A stretch of DNA of 37,719 nt from Candidatus Methanoperedens sp. (GCA_028717345.1 JAQUNZ010000018.1:1-37719); one strand, 5' to 3'; shown: positions 9,788 to 18,991, counted from the stretch's first letter. The notes: a model not told the origin generated them from the sequence alone. Numbers and translations: made by a program.

Positions 9788-9862
9788 TAGCGGGGCATGG
9801 ATTCGAACCATGGATCTACGGGTTATGAGCCCGTCGGGATTTCCTGACTACCCTACCCCGCT
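9788..9862 (-). tRNA. Initiator tRNA-Met(CAU)
   Basis: AGCGGGG...CCCCGCT+A (A1:U72), anticodon stem ACGGG-CTCATAA-CCCGT with three G:C pairs, T arm CATGG-TTCGAAT-CCATG. Confidence 0.9.
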
Positions 9863-9986
9863 GCTGGAGTAAAAAATAGCATCCCTTTCATGTGAATGAA
9901 TACTGATAAAGTCTTCGGTGAAAACAATATCGCGTTAAACCGGCAGTTTTATTTAAATGAAAGGAATTTTGGTTTCAGGTGTTATT

Positions 9987-10526
9987 ATGATCAAATTGAA
10001 AAATATCATAATTATTGCAGTTATTGGAATAGTGGTAATATTATCAGGATGTACAGGCGGTCAGGAGAAAAAGGTGACAGGAACAGCTCCACCAACTCCT
10101 GTTCAAACGACCATTGTTCAAACCACTACACCTCAGGCACCGCAAAGTCCTTATCAGGTACAGGTCACAGAATTCAGGACTCTTTCTGATTGCATAAAAT
10201 CGCCTTATTCAAGTGAGGTCAAACCCTGCACTTTAATTAATCTACAGGTTAAAAATAATAATGTTAAGAGCCTTGATTTTAAATTAGTTAAAGAAGAAGT
10301 TATCACAAAGTCCTCCAGGATATTGCCAAAAAGGTATGAAAATGATGTGGGATTAAATGATCTATGCACACCTCAGGCAGGAATGGAATTCGTTTTGACC
10401 GAGAACACACAAAGAAATATAGGCTTATGCCATCCAACGATCAATACTGCTGAAGAACCGACGCTGAAAATTGAGGCATTAATTAAAGGAGTGCGCCAGG
10501 AATACGAATTTAGCCTGCCCTCATAA
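9987..10526 (+). CDS. Predicted lipoprotein
   Basis: MIKLKNIIIIAVIGIVVILSGCTGG: signal peptide with lipobox LSGC, then a T/P-rich linker. The supplied ORF starts at 9957. Confidence 0.7.
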   Translation: MIKLKNIIIIAVIGIVVILSGCTGGQEKKVTGTAPPTPVQTTIVQTTTPQAPQSPYQVQVTEFRTLSDCIKSPYSSEVKPCTLINLQVKNNNVKSLDFKLVKEEVITKSSRILPKRYENDVGLNDLCTPQAGMEFVLTENTQRNIGLCHPTINTAEEPTLKIEALIKGVRQEYEFSLPS

Positions 10527-10557
10527 TCTATAAACATTTGCAAGATAAAATAAGATC

Positions 10558-11556
10558 ATGCTTTATGCGATAGAGACAGAGGAGATAACCAAAAGATTTG
10601 ATGATATCGTTGCAGTAAATAAGATCAGCATCTCTGTGAAGCCGGGAGAACTGTTCGGGCTTCTGGGACCGAACGGGGCAGGTAAGACCACTCTTATAAG
10701 CATGCTGTCCACAATAGCAGAACCCACATCCGGAAAGGCAAAAGTCTGGGGATTTGATGTTGAGAAGGAATCTTCGAAAGTGCGCGAGAACATCGGTATG
10801 GTTTTCCAGGACACTACTCTTGATGACCGGCTTACAGGCAAAGAGAACCTAGATCTCCACGGCAGGCTCTACGGGCTTGACGGAAAAACGCGAAAAAAAA
10901 GGATTGAAGAGGTGCTGGCTCTTGTAGAGCTCACTGAAAGGGCTGACTCGATCGTCAGGACTTTTTCGGGCGGGATGATGAGGCGGCTTGAGATCGCGCG
11001 TGGACTGATGCATCATCCCCACGTGCTGTTCCTGGATGAACCCACGCTCGGGCTTGACCCCCAGACGAGGAACCATATATGGGAATACATAAAGACCCTT
11101 AACAAAGTTGAAGGCGTGACCATTGTGCTTACAACTCATTACATGGAAGAAGCTGACCACCTCTGCGAAAGGATAGCAATCATTGATCACGGCGATATCG
11201 TAGCGCTTGACACTCCCGAAGCGCTCAAGGACAGATTGGGAGGCGACGTGATAATTCTTCAACTTGAAAACCCGGATGAAAAATCAAAATTGTGTGAGAT
11301 ATACGATAAAAACGGATGCGCAAAGATCGTTTCCAGGCACAATGGCGAGGTTTTCATAACTGTCAAGAACGGGGAGCACCAGATACCGCATATTCTTTCA
11401 CTTGCATCAAATGCCGGGATATCTATCCTTGCTGTAAGCCTTCGAAAACCAACGCTGGACGATGTGTTCCTTCACCACACCGGGCGAGCCATACGAGACA
11501 AACGCGCAAGCGAGATCGAGCAGGTCGGATTTAAGATCCGATCAAGGAGGAAATAA
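10558..11556 (+). CDS. ABC transporter ATP-binding protein (DrrA-like)
   Basis: Walker A GPNGAGKTT, signature FSGGMMRRLEIARGL, Walker B VLFLDEPTLGLD. Confidence 0.93.
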   Translation: MLYAIETEEITKRFDDIVAVNKISISVKPGELFGLLGPNGAGKTTLISMLSTIAEPTSGKAKVWGFDVEKESSKVRENIGMVFQDTTLDDRLTGKENLDLHGRLYGLDGKTRKKRIEEVLALVELTERADSIVRTFSGGMMRRLEIARGLMHHPHVLFLDEPTLGLDPQTRNHIWEYIKTLNKVEGVTIVLTTHYMEEADHLCERIAIIDHGDIVALDTPEALKDRLGGDVIILQLENPDEKSKLCEIYDKNGCAKIVSRHNGEVFITVKNGEHQIPHILSLASNAGISILAVSLRKPTLDDVFLHHTGRAIRDKRASEIEQVGFKIRSRRK

Positions 11557-11558
11557 CT

Positions 11559-12332
11559 ATGAAAAAGGCAGTCAACAGGGCGCTGCAGACTGTGTATACC
11601 ATGTGGCTTCGGGAGATGCTGCGCTTCTGGCGCTCAAAGTCGCGTATTATAGGATCTCTTGCCACGCCGCTTTTTTTCCTGGTTTTTCTCGGGGCAGGCT
11701 TTAGCTCGTCTTTTCAGGTCGAGGGGGGGCGTCCATTTGACCCGTCCTATCTTGCGCCCGGTCTTATAGGTATGGTCGTGTTATTTTCGTCCATGATGGG
11801 GGGGGTGTCCATTATATGGGACAGGGAATTCGGTTTCCTCAAAGAGATACTCATTGCGCCTGTGAGCCGCTTCTTTGTAGCGCTCGGGAAAGCTGTTGGG
11901 GGTGTAACCACATCAGTTATACAGGGTATTTTGATAATGTTCATCGCCTCGTTGATGGGTATCGAATATAAGTCTTTATCAGGTGTCATTGCCGCGATAG
12001 CTGTCATGTTCGTATCAGGCATAGGTTTCATAGGTCTTGGTATCGCGTTAGCTTCCATGATCGATAGCCACGAGGGATTCCAGATGGTCATGAGCTTCCT
12101 GACAATGCCACTTGTGCTTCTTAGTGGTGCATTCTTCCCGATCTCGAAACTGCCTGGGTGGCTAACGTTACTCGTGTATGCCAATCCTCTTACCTACGGG
12201 GTTGAAGCGCTTCGCTATTTCCTTCTTGGAGAATCAATAATCCCTATCTTCAGGAGTATCACGGTACTTCTCGCCTTTGCTCTGGCAATGACGTTCCTTG
12301 GTGGGAAACTGTTCGGTAAGATGAAGGTGTGA
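11559..12332 (+). CDS. ABC-2 type transporter permease
   Basis: Multi-TM ABC-2 permease (WDREFGFLKEILIAPVSR; FPISKLPGWLTLLVYANPLTYGVEALR), directly after the ATPase. Confidence 0.92.
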   Translation: MKKAVNRALQTVYTMWLREMLRFWRSKSRIIGSLATPLFFLVFLGAGFSSSFQVEGGRPFDPSYLAPGLIGMVVLFSSMMGGVSIIWDREFGFLKEILIAPVSRFFVALGKAVGGVTTSVIQGILIMFIASLMGIEYKSLSGVIAAIAVMFVSGIGFIGLGIALASMIDSHEGFQMVMSFLTMPLVLLSGAFFPISKLPGWLTLLVYANPLTYGVEALRYFLLGESIIPIFRSITVLLAFALAMTFLGGKLFGKMKV

Positions 12333-12333
12333 C

Positions 12334-13248
12334 ATGATACTACTGTCGGGCGGAACCGGGACACCCAAGCTGCTGCAGGGTTTGAGGAAGCTGATTCCAG
12401 ATGAGGAGATCACAGTAATTGTGAACACTGCAGAGGATATTATGATATCAGGGAATCTTGTATCCCCTGATGTCGATACAGTTCTATACCTTTTTTCAGG
12501 ACAGCTTGATGATGCTAAGTGGTGGGGTGTCAGGAACGACACGTTCCATACGCATAATGCTTTAAAAAAAATGGGTATCAACGAAAAGCTCATGATAGGG
12601 GATACTGACCGCGCCGCGCACATATTCCGCTCAGAAATTATGCGAACTGGAGCACGTTTAACAGAAGCCACAATGCAGCTTTCAACTGCGCTTCGGATCA
12701 GGGCTGTTGTTCTTCCAATGTGCGATGAAAAAGTTGATACGATGATATCCACTCCTCAGGGCGATATGCATTTCCAGGATTTCTGGGTGGGCGCGCATGG
12801 AGAACCAGATGTACTTGACATTAAAATAAAGGGTATCGAAAAAGCAAAACTGACTGAAGAGGTGATGAAGGCGCTTGGCTCTGATGATAGAGTTATTATC
12901 GGGCCGAGCAACCCGATAACAAGCATAGGGCCGATTATTTCTATAGAGCATATGCGCGGGATATTATCTTTTAAAAAAGTAATAGCTATAAGTCCAATCA
13001 TTGGAAATGCGCCTGTCAGTGGACCTGCAGGGAAGTTGATGAGGGCAAAGGGGTATCCTGTATCATCGGCAGGGGTAGCGCAGTACTACGGTGATATACT
13101 GGATGTGATGGTAATCGATGAAAGGGATACTTCGGATGAGAGGGATTTTCCTGTGAAAGCGGTAAGGTTCGATACTATGATGACCTCTGTTGAGAAAAGC
13201 GAGGCGCTTGCCGGGTATGTGCTGGAGTTGTTCGAGACGCTTTGTTGA
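12334..13248 (+). CDS. cofD: 2-phospho-L-lactate transferase (F420 biosynthesis)
   Basis: MILLSGGTGTPKLLQGL, NTAEDIMISGNLVSPDVDTVLYLFSG, GDTDRAAHIFRSEIMRTGARLTEAT, IGPSNPITSIGPI. Confidence 0.95.
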   Translation: MILLSGGTGTPKLLQGLRKLIPDEEITVIVNTAEDIMISGNLVSPDVDTVLYLFSGQLDDAKWWGVRNDTFHTHNALKKMGINEKLMIGDTDRAAHIFRSEIMRTGARLTEATMQLSTALRIRAVVLPMCDEKVDTMISTPQGDMHFQDFWVGAHGEPDVLDIKIKGIEKAKLTEEVMKALGSDDRVIIGPSNPITSIGPIISIEHMRGILSFKKVIAISPIIGNAPVSGPAGKLMRAKGYPVSSAGVAQYYGDILDVMVIDERDTSDERDFPVKAVRFDTMMTSVEKSEALAGYVLELFETLC

Positions 13249-13251
13249 TGT

Positions 13252-13563
13252 TCAAATATTCGATAGCAGCACAAGCCCCCTGTCCGTGAGCCTGTAAATG
13301 TCACCATCCATCCTGAGGTAACCGCCTTTTATCAGGAAATCTGTCTGGAAGTTGAAGATAGCGTCATTCACTCCAACCTCTTTTTGCAGTTCTTCTTTTT
13401 TCTTTCCGAACACACCTGTGGTTTTTATCATCTTCCTCCTGACAGGATGCTCCAGAGCCTTGACCATGAGTTCGTGATCAGCTACTTTTGCCTCGCGCAC
13501 CGAAGGACGGCGCTCAAGCATTGCTTCAAGCTCGTCATCTGTTATTTCTTCGCCTTTACTCAA
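13252..13563 (-). CDS. Winged-helix-like small protein
   Basis: ALEHPVRRKMIK...DFLIKGGYLRMDGDIYRLTDRGLVLL resembles a wHTH; overlaps the dodecin-like ORF by 8 nt. Confidence 0.65.
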   Translation of the reverse strand: MSKGEEITDDELEAMLERRPSVREAKVADHELMVKALEHPVRRKMIKTTGVFGKKKEELQKEVGVNDAIFNFQTDFLIKGGYLRMDGDIYRLTDRGLVLLSNI

Positions 13564-13774
13564 GGAACATCTCCACCCTGCAAAGGTATGCAGCGATTTT
13601 ATTATCCTCGATCTTTACGTCGAAATCCTTGATGTTCGCCTTTGTTATCTTGCCTTTCTGCTTGAATATGGGGAGTTTCGATGCGTCCTCTATTGCGTTC
13701 TTCGCTGCCTGCTCCCAGCTATCAGGGGATGAACCCACTGTGTCGATTATTTTTACGAATGGCATGTATTTCAC
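13556..13774 (-). CDS. Dodecin family protein
   Basis: VKIIDTVGSSPDSWEQAAKNAIEDASK... resembles small dodecins. Confidence 0.75.
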   Translation of the reverse strand: MKYMPFVKIIDTVGSSPDSWEQAAKNAIEDASKLPIFKQKGKITKANIKDFDVKIEDNKIAAYLCRVEMFLE

Positions 13775-13856
13775 CTTACGGTATGTTGGGTTGCAAGAGT
13801 ATTAAATTTCACTGAGAACCAAAAGCTTTATTATTTTAGACGTAATTTATAAGTAT

Positions 13857-13877
13857 ATTGTACGTAAAAAGTACAAT
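13857..13877. promoter_or_regulatory. Candidate operator: perfect inverted repeat upstream of a toxin-antitoxin-like operon
   Basis: ATTGTAC-GTAAAAA-GTACAAT, just downstream of a TATA-like ATTTATAAGTATA and upstream of an AAGGAGG Shine-Dalgarno. Confidence 0.6.
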
Positions 13878-13940
13878 CATATAAGGAGGTATGAATGGCT
13901 GACACAATAGACCAATATGGCGACAGGAGAGAATTTGTAA

Positions 13941-14258
13941 ATGAAATACAAAGAAAAGACGTTAAAAAATATCGAATCGTTGACGGATATAAAAATACGT
14001 ATACAGGAGCTGGTTTATAAAGAAAAATATGTCATATTATGGAACCACATAAAACATCATCATCCAAATATCACTGAACAGGAAATCCTGAACGGTCTGA
14101 TTTATGGATTCTATAAGACGGATAATACTAATGAAGGACGCTATATATCATGGTCAAAATTTACAAGCCCGGTAAGGCTTATACGCATTGTATTCGAAAT
14201 CCATAAAACTCATAATGATGAATTTGTACTTGTGGTCACAGCTTTCGAGGAAGAATAA
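13941..14258 (+). CDS. Putative toxin, DUF4258-like
   Basis: 105-aa protein (…ITEQEILNGLIYGFYKTDNTNEGRYISWSKF…RLIRIVFEIH…VLVVTAFEEE) directly before a YgiT/MqsA zinc-finger gene. Confidence 0.55.
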   Translation: MKYKEKTLKNIESLTDIKIRIQELVYKEKYVILWNHIKHHHPNITEQEILNGLIYGFYKTDNTNEGRYISWSKFTSPVRLIRIVFEIHKTHNDEFVLVVTAFEEE

Positions 14259-14290
14259 GATAATACAAATAAACTCTCAGGAATAAAATA

Positions 14291-14782
14291 ATGAAAACCA
14301 GGAAAGAAAAAACGGAAATGCCTGAAAATATCCCCGTAATAACACAGGAAATGATGGAAAAAACCGCCATCGAGATAGCCAAAAGGCGTTATGACAGAAA
14401 ACAATCGCCAGTGAAAGGCGTTAAGGATATTAATTGCCCATCTTGCGGGAACAGCACAATGAGCTATGCAGATGACCTGACTTTTGATGTTACGCTGACC
14501 GGCGAAAGAATAGTAATACCAAATCTTACAGGCTTGAAGTGCTCAAAATGCGGTGAAGTGGCTTTTGATGCTCATTCTACTAAACTCATAGAAAACTACA
14601 CCGCAGATAAACCAACAGGAGGATATGAATTGAATGTTTCCACAGTTGGCGGGGGAAAGCTTGGAATGTATTTTCCAAGGGATGTTCTCAGAGTTATGAA
14701 GATAAGTAAAAACGATAAAGCTATTCTGACGCCGCTGTCAAAGCGAAAAATGGTCATAGAATTGCTGAATTCTACGGCATGA
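14291..14782 (+). CDS. Putative antitoxin: YgiT/MqsA-type zinc finger plus AbrB-like C-terminus
   Basis: CPSCG...CSKCGE pair; C-terminal GGGKLGMYFPRDVLRVMKISKNDKAILTPLSKRKMVIEL resembles an AbrB/MazE swapped hairpin. Confidence 0.7.
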   Translation: MKTRKEKTEMPENIPVITQEMMEKTAIEIAKRRYDRKQSPVKGVKDINCPSCGNSTMSYADDLTFDVTLTGERIVIPNLTGLKCSKCGEVAFDAHSTKLIENYTADKPTGGYELNVSTVGGGKLGMYFPRDVLRVMKISKNDKAILTPLSKRKMVIELLNSTA

Positions 14783-14795
14783 ATTGTTCTTATTT

Positions 14796-16019
14796 TCAAT
14801 GACCTGTTATCAGCATGGAACCACCATACGGCATAACAATAATCTTAGCTTCCATTCCATGTTTCAATAGCGCCATATCCAGCGCTACTTTCAGGGTTGC
14901 CGGGATAAAATTCGCCCTTATGACCGCCTCATCAGGCAGCGAAGATACGAGATACAGGTCAACCTTCTTAGACAGCGCTGCAATGAGCGCCGCTTTATGC
15001 CCTCCCATAACGAATCCTTCCCTGAACCGCTCTATCACCTCATCCCTGCCGTACTTCAGCCATTCTTCATAAACCCGGTTGCCGTACCCTTCCCTGCACT
15101 CAGCCACAAGAATGATAGAACCGCCTTCTTTCATGGCGTTCTTCGCATGCTCAAGCGCCTTGTGGGACTGGAATATATCGAGATCCTTCGGAAAACCTCC
15201 AGGAGAGACGATAATAATATCTGCCTGTTCAACTTCTATCTTTGAGAGCCTGTCAAGGAACTCAACTCCCTTCCTGTGCGCCTCTATATGATTCCCGGCT
15301 GCCGCGAACACGATCTCCTTTCTCTCATTCAGGACGACATTCAGGATAAAATCAATACCCAGCATCTCCGAAGCCTCCTCGATATCCTGCCTCACTGCAC
15401 CGTCAATGCGTCCTGCACAGGATTTAGTATCAAGCATAAGGGCATGGTTCGCATTTATGCTCCTCTTTGATGATACGGCAGGAAGAATTGACTTGGCTCC
15501 GCCTGAGTAGCCTGCATAATAATGGAACTCTATTGTCCCTGTACATACCACAATATCAGCTTCCAGGACAGGTCTGAATATCTCGACCGGCGTGCCCCTT
15601 TCAGTGGTGCCAAGATAAACGCAATCGTTCAGGTCGTGTTCAAGGCTTCTGACTTTTCCATACAGTCCCCCCAATATCTTCTTTTTCTCCTCCTCTGTCT
15701 GCTTCCTGTGAATACCAAGCCCGAAAATGATCGTGATATCCTTAACCTCTCCAGCTTCCAGTTCAGAAATGAGAGGCAAAAGCAGTTTTGCTGTCGGTGT
15801 GGGGCGCGTGGTATCACTGACTATGATTACCGCCTTTTTTCCATGGTCTGCGATCTCTGATAATCTCATGCTGTTTATAGGGTTCTCCAGTGCTTTTTTA
15901 ATAAGCCTGATCTCCTCCTCTGCAGCCGGTACAAAGACCTGTTTTATCACTTTGACACTGCATTCAGGGGGTATATCTACAGAGACCTCTGTATTTCCGT
16001 ATGGTAAATTGTACAACAC
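14796..16019 (-). CDS. LarA-family nickel-dependent racemase/epimerase
   Basis: SDTTRPTPTAKLLLPLI, GLGIHR, GTIEFHYYAGYSGGAKSILPAVSS, SPGGFPKDLDIFQSHKALEHA. Confidence 0.85.
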   Translation of the reverse strand: MLYNLPYGNTEVSVDIPPECSVKVIKQVFVPAAEEEIRLIKKALENPINSMRLSEIADHGKKAVIIVSDTTRPTPTAKLLLPLISELEAGEVKDITIIFGLGIHRKQTEEEKKKILGGLYGKVRSLEHDLNDCVYLGTTERGTPVEIFRPVLEADIVVCTGTIEFHYYAGYSGGAKSILPAVSSKRSINANHALMLDTKSCAGRIDGAVRQDIEEASEMLGIDFILNVVLNERKEIVFAAAGNHIEAHRKGVEFLDRLSKIEVEQADIIIVSPGGFPKDLDIFQSHKALEHAKNAMKEGGSIILVAECREGYGNRVYEEWLKYGRDEVIERFREGFVMGGHKAALIAALSKKVDLYLVSSLPDEAVIRANFIPATLKVALDMALLKHGMEAKIIVMPYGGSMLITGH

Positions 16020-16153
16020 AAACTAACTCAATGCATAAAAATTACATATATTTTTTGATTCGGGAGGCTGTGGGACAAAAATAATATATCCCTTATATCA
16101 ATAAGCACCTTCAGTCCTAGTCCACGCCAGTTACACTCCCTGTTTAGGTGGTT

Positions 16154-16738
16154 TCAAGTTCTCTTTGAAGCAAGGAGGACGATCAGCTGTTCATACATAT
16201 ACTTAGCATGTCGTTCCTCTTCCACAGAATAGCCAAGATCAAGAATTCTTGACTTGATCTCATCCACCCCCGAAAGCGATGATACAAGCATCAATATTTT
16301 CCCACCCTCTGCAAGACAATTTCCTGCATCTTCGAGAAACCGGAATATCACCTGTCTTCCATCGCTTCCTCCATCAAGCGCAGCATTCAGCCATCCCTTT
16401 TGCCTCTCTCTATCTTCTGTTGGAAGGTATGGGGGATTAAAAATAATGAGATCAAAACGCCCTTTAATACAACTTAACATATCTCCTCTTATCGCTTCCA
16501 CTCCATTTTCCTTCGTGCACTTAACAGCATGAGGATTAATATCAATGCCTGTGACACTTGCATTTGTACTGGCATTAATAACAGCAGATATTATTCCGCT
16601 TCCGCATCCTGCTTCCAGTATATGTTCGAATCCATTTATATTTGATAAGGCTGCGTCAGCAAGTAAAAAAGAATCTTCAGAAGGCTCATAAACATGTTCT
16701 GATATGTTTATTAAAGCCTTCTTATACTGAATTCTCAT
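16154..16738 (-). CDS. HemK2/Mtq2-like release-factor glutamine methyltransferase
   Basis: YEPSEDSFLLADA, EAGCGSGIISAV, FDLIIFNPPYLP (NPPY motif). Confidence 0.85.
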   Translation of the reverse strand: MRIQYKKALINISEHVYEPSEDSFLLADAALSNINGFEHILEAGCGSGIISAVINASTNASVTGIDINPHAVKCTKENGVEAIRGDMLSCIKGRFDLIIFNPPYLPTEDRERQKGWLNAALDGGSDGRQVIFRFLEDAGNCLAEGGKILMLVSSLSGVDEIKSRILDLGYSVEEERHAKYMYEQLIVLLASKRT

Positions 16739-17832
16739 TATATTTTCTTTCTGCCAGTAACGATCTCAGCATGACAGTCAGAGCAGAATTTGGGCTGATG
16801 ACAGTCACTGCAAACCTTTCCAATTAATACCTCTTTCTTATGCGTGGTCAGCCAGTCTTTCGGATGCTCATTGCTGTGGCACGTTGCACACAAATTCGGT
16901 TTGATCTTCGGTTCATGTTTCACATTCGAGTGGCATTGATAACAGGCTATCTTGTTGTTGGTGACATGGTTCTTATGCACGAAATCAAAGTCATCGTATT
17001 TATCCACTCTTTCCCTGACATTATGGCATGAATAACACTTGTTCTTAGGTACAATGTCACTTGCGCCGGTTGACAGCTCTGTATGGCAGGTCAGGCAATC
17101 ATACCCGCGATCTATATGGGTGGTGTGGTTAAAGTTAGTATAATTCTTGTGGGTCTGTTTTGGCGGTCCGTGGCATGAAGGACATCCTGATATGGATGTA
17201 TTCCCTTTTACATCCCTGAAGTGGCATGTAAAACATGTTGCAGTTGTTACAACAATATGCCCTATGTCGCTCTGAACTATGTTCGGATGGCACTGGCTGC
17301 ACGATGGGTCTGTGACCGATCTGTGTTCACTCATACCTATGACAAGCATGGAATGGCAGCTTGTGCACGTCAATCCGATACCTCTCTTGGGTTCAAGCAG
17401 ATGGTTCTTATGGGTAAAATTTACGCCCAGATATTGAATACTTGATGAAAATATTCTTTGTTCGTGACATAAAAGGCAATTCTTATCCATGACCCTGGCG
17501 TACAAATTACCGGAATATTCCTCAACTGTGGTCTCATAGCTATAAAATTGCATAAGTCCGTTTATTTTTCCTTTGATATGTCCGACCAACCCGGGTTCGT
17601 AATGACATTCAACACAGCGGACATCACTATGAGAGGATGTTTTCCACGAATCATAATATGGTCTCATTATATGGCAGTTTTTTCCGCAGAATGCCGGATT
17701 TTCGCTGATATCAAGCACCTTTTCAGTTATAACGACTGAAGCCAGGATCAGCACAATAAAGACGATCGCCAGGGGGACTTTATACCTGTGTAACCAGCTC
17801 TTAACAGCTGCTTTAAGTGATATTTTATCCAC
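16738..17832 (-). CDS. Membrane-anchored NapC/NrfH-like multiheme cytochrome c (12 CXXCH + 1 CX3CH)
   Basis: N-terminal TM, FCGKNCHIMRPYYDSW, then CVECH, CLLCH, CTSCH, CSQCH, CFTCH, CPSCH, CLTCH, CYSCH, CYQCH, CATCH, CSDCH, CSDCH. Confidence 0.92.
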   Translation of the reverse strand: MDKISLKAAVKSWLHRYKVPLAIVFIVLILASVVITEKVLDISENPAFCGKNCHIMRPYYDSWKTSSHSDVRCVECHYEPGLVGHIKGKINGLMQFYSYETTVEEYSGNLYARVMDKNCLLCHEQRIFSSSIQYLGVNFTHKNHLLEPKRGIGLTCTSCHSMLVIGMSEHRSVTDPSCSQCHPNIVQSDIGHIVVTTATCFTCHFRDVKGNTSISGCPSCHGPPKQTHKNYTNFNHTTHIDRGYDCLTCHTELSTGASDIVPKNKCYSCHNVRERVDKYDDFDFVHKNHVTNNKIACYQCHSNVKHEPKIKPNLCATCHSNEHPKDWLTTHKKEVLIGKVCSDCHQPKFCSDCHAEIVTGRKKI

Positions 17833-17840
17833 TGTATCAC

Positions 17841-18803
17841 CTACCTTTTTCTCATCAGGTATATTATTGCAAGTATTGCAAATATCAGAACGATCCCAAC
17901 TCCAGGCACATTATTTTCAGTGGTTTCAACCTGTGAGGTCGCATGTTCTGATTTTTTAGCCCAATCGATACCGCTCTGAATTTGCTTATCAAAATCTTTC
18001 AGGTTGAATTGATGCCATAATGATGGGATACTATCCATTACAGCCTGAGCTTTATCAAGATCGATTTGTTCTGAAGTTACATCATTTCCTGAAGCCTTTG
18101 CATGAGAAAGTGACAGCTTTGCCTTCAGGAGCTCATCCTGAAATTCCTTCTGTTTATCAAGCGCAAGCTTTGCTTCCTTTGGAACGTTCGCTATTGCAAT
18201 ATTGTCTTTCTGATTATGACATACGCTGCAAAGAGCTGTAAGTTCTGATGCTTTCAGTACCTTGAATGTATGAGTCTTGTGGCATGTGATACAGGAAGGA
18301 GCTCTGGATTCTGCTTTTAATCTCTGGTAATGCATTGTGTTCTTGAAATGCTCCATTTCCTCTGCATGGCATTTCCCGCATGTGTCAGGGATATTCTTGA
18401 AATAAATAGTACTGTTCACATCATTTTTTCCTTTCATTGACGCATGGGATGTTACTTCATCACTTGCGTCAGGATTTCCACCGTGGCAATCATCGCAGGT
18501 TACATAATATTTGGAATGGTCTGACTCTGACCACTGCTGGAAATTGTCAGATGCTGTTTTTCTAATAACATCTTCATGGCATTCTAAAGAACACGATATA
18601 TTTTTTAGTGTGTGGTTCAATCGTATTTCGTTCAACCTTGTTTGTTCTTCAGTAAAAGGAGATATTATCTTGTGGCAGTCCACACAGGAATTATTTAAAG
18701 AAATTGAACTTGCCCCGGCACTGAACGCAAACAATATCAATATTAAGCAGCTAAATGACGATCTAATAAAAAGCATTTTTTGTTTCGTTGTTTTTAAAAG
18801 CAT
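17841..18803 (-). CDS. Secreted multiheme cytochrome c (5 CXXCH + 1 CX3CH), C-terminal anchor
   Basis: CVDCH, CSLECH, CDDCH, CGKCH, CITCH, CSVCH; C-terminus NNVPGVGIVLIFAILAIIYLMRKR resembles a PGF-CTERM. Confidence 0.9.
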   Translation of the reverse strand: MLLKTTKQKMLFIRSSFSCLILILFAFSAGASSISLNNSCVDCHKIISPFTEEQTRLNEIRLNHTLKNISCSLECHEDVIRKTASDNFQQWSESDHSKYYVTCDDCHGGNPDASDEVTSHASMKGKNDVNSTIYFKNIPDTCGKCHAEEMEHFKNTMHYQRLKAESRAPSCITCHKTHTFKVLKASELTALCSVCHNQKDNIAIANVPKEAKLALDKQKEFQDELLKAKLSLSHAKASGNDVTSEQIDLDKAQAVMDSIPSLWHQFNLKDFDKQIQSGIDWAKKSEHATSQVETTENNVPGVGIVLIFAILAIIYLMRKR

Positions 18804-18991
18804 TTTTGGGTTCCACCGTTTTGTGATTTAAATATTACATATTGAATTATATATTTCATGACTTATCCGATCAACAAGCCAGAACATGGTACCCGTTTTT
18901 TATTCTGGGATGTAGCAATATTCCATGATTTGATAGAATAAATACCTTGCGTTTAAATTAATCCAATTAAAAATATATAAAAACAAGAAAA

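Noticed and set aside
9896-10189. 97-aa ORF overlapping the lipoprotein
   Set aside because: Out-of-frame with the lipoprotein, which has a signal peptide and lipobox; no supporting features.
16020-16153. Possible RNA gene between larA-like and the methyltransferase gene
   Set aside because: Some GC-rich sequence, but I could not fold a tRNA or recognised ncRNA from it.
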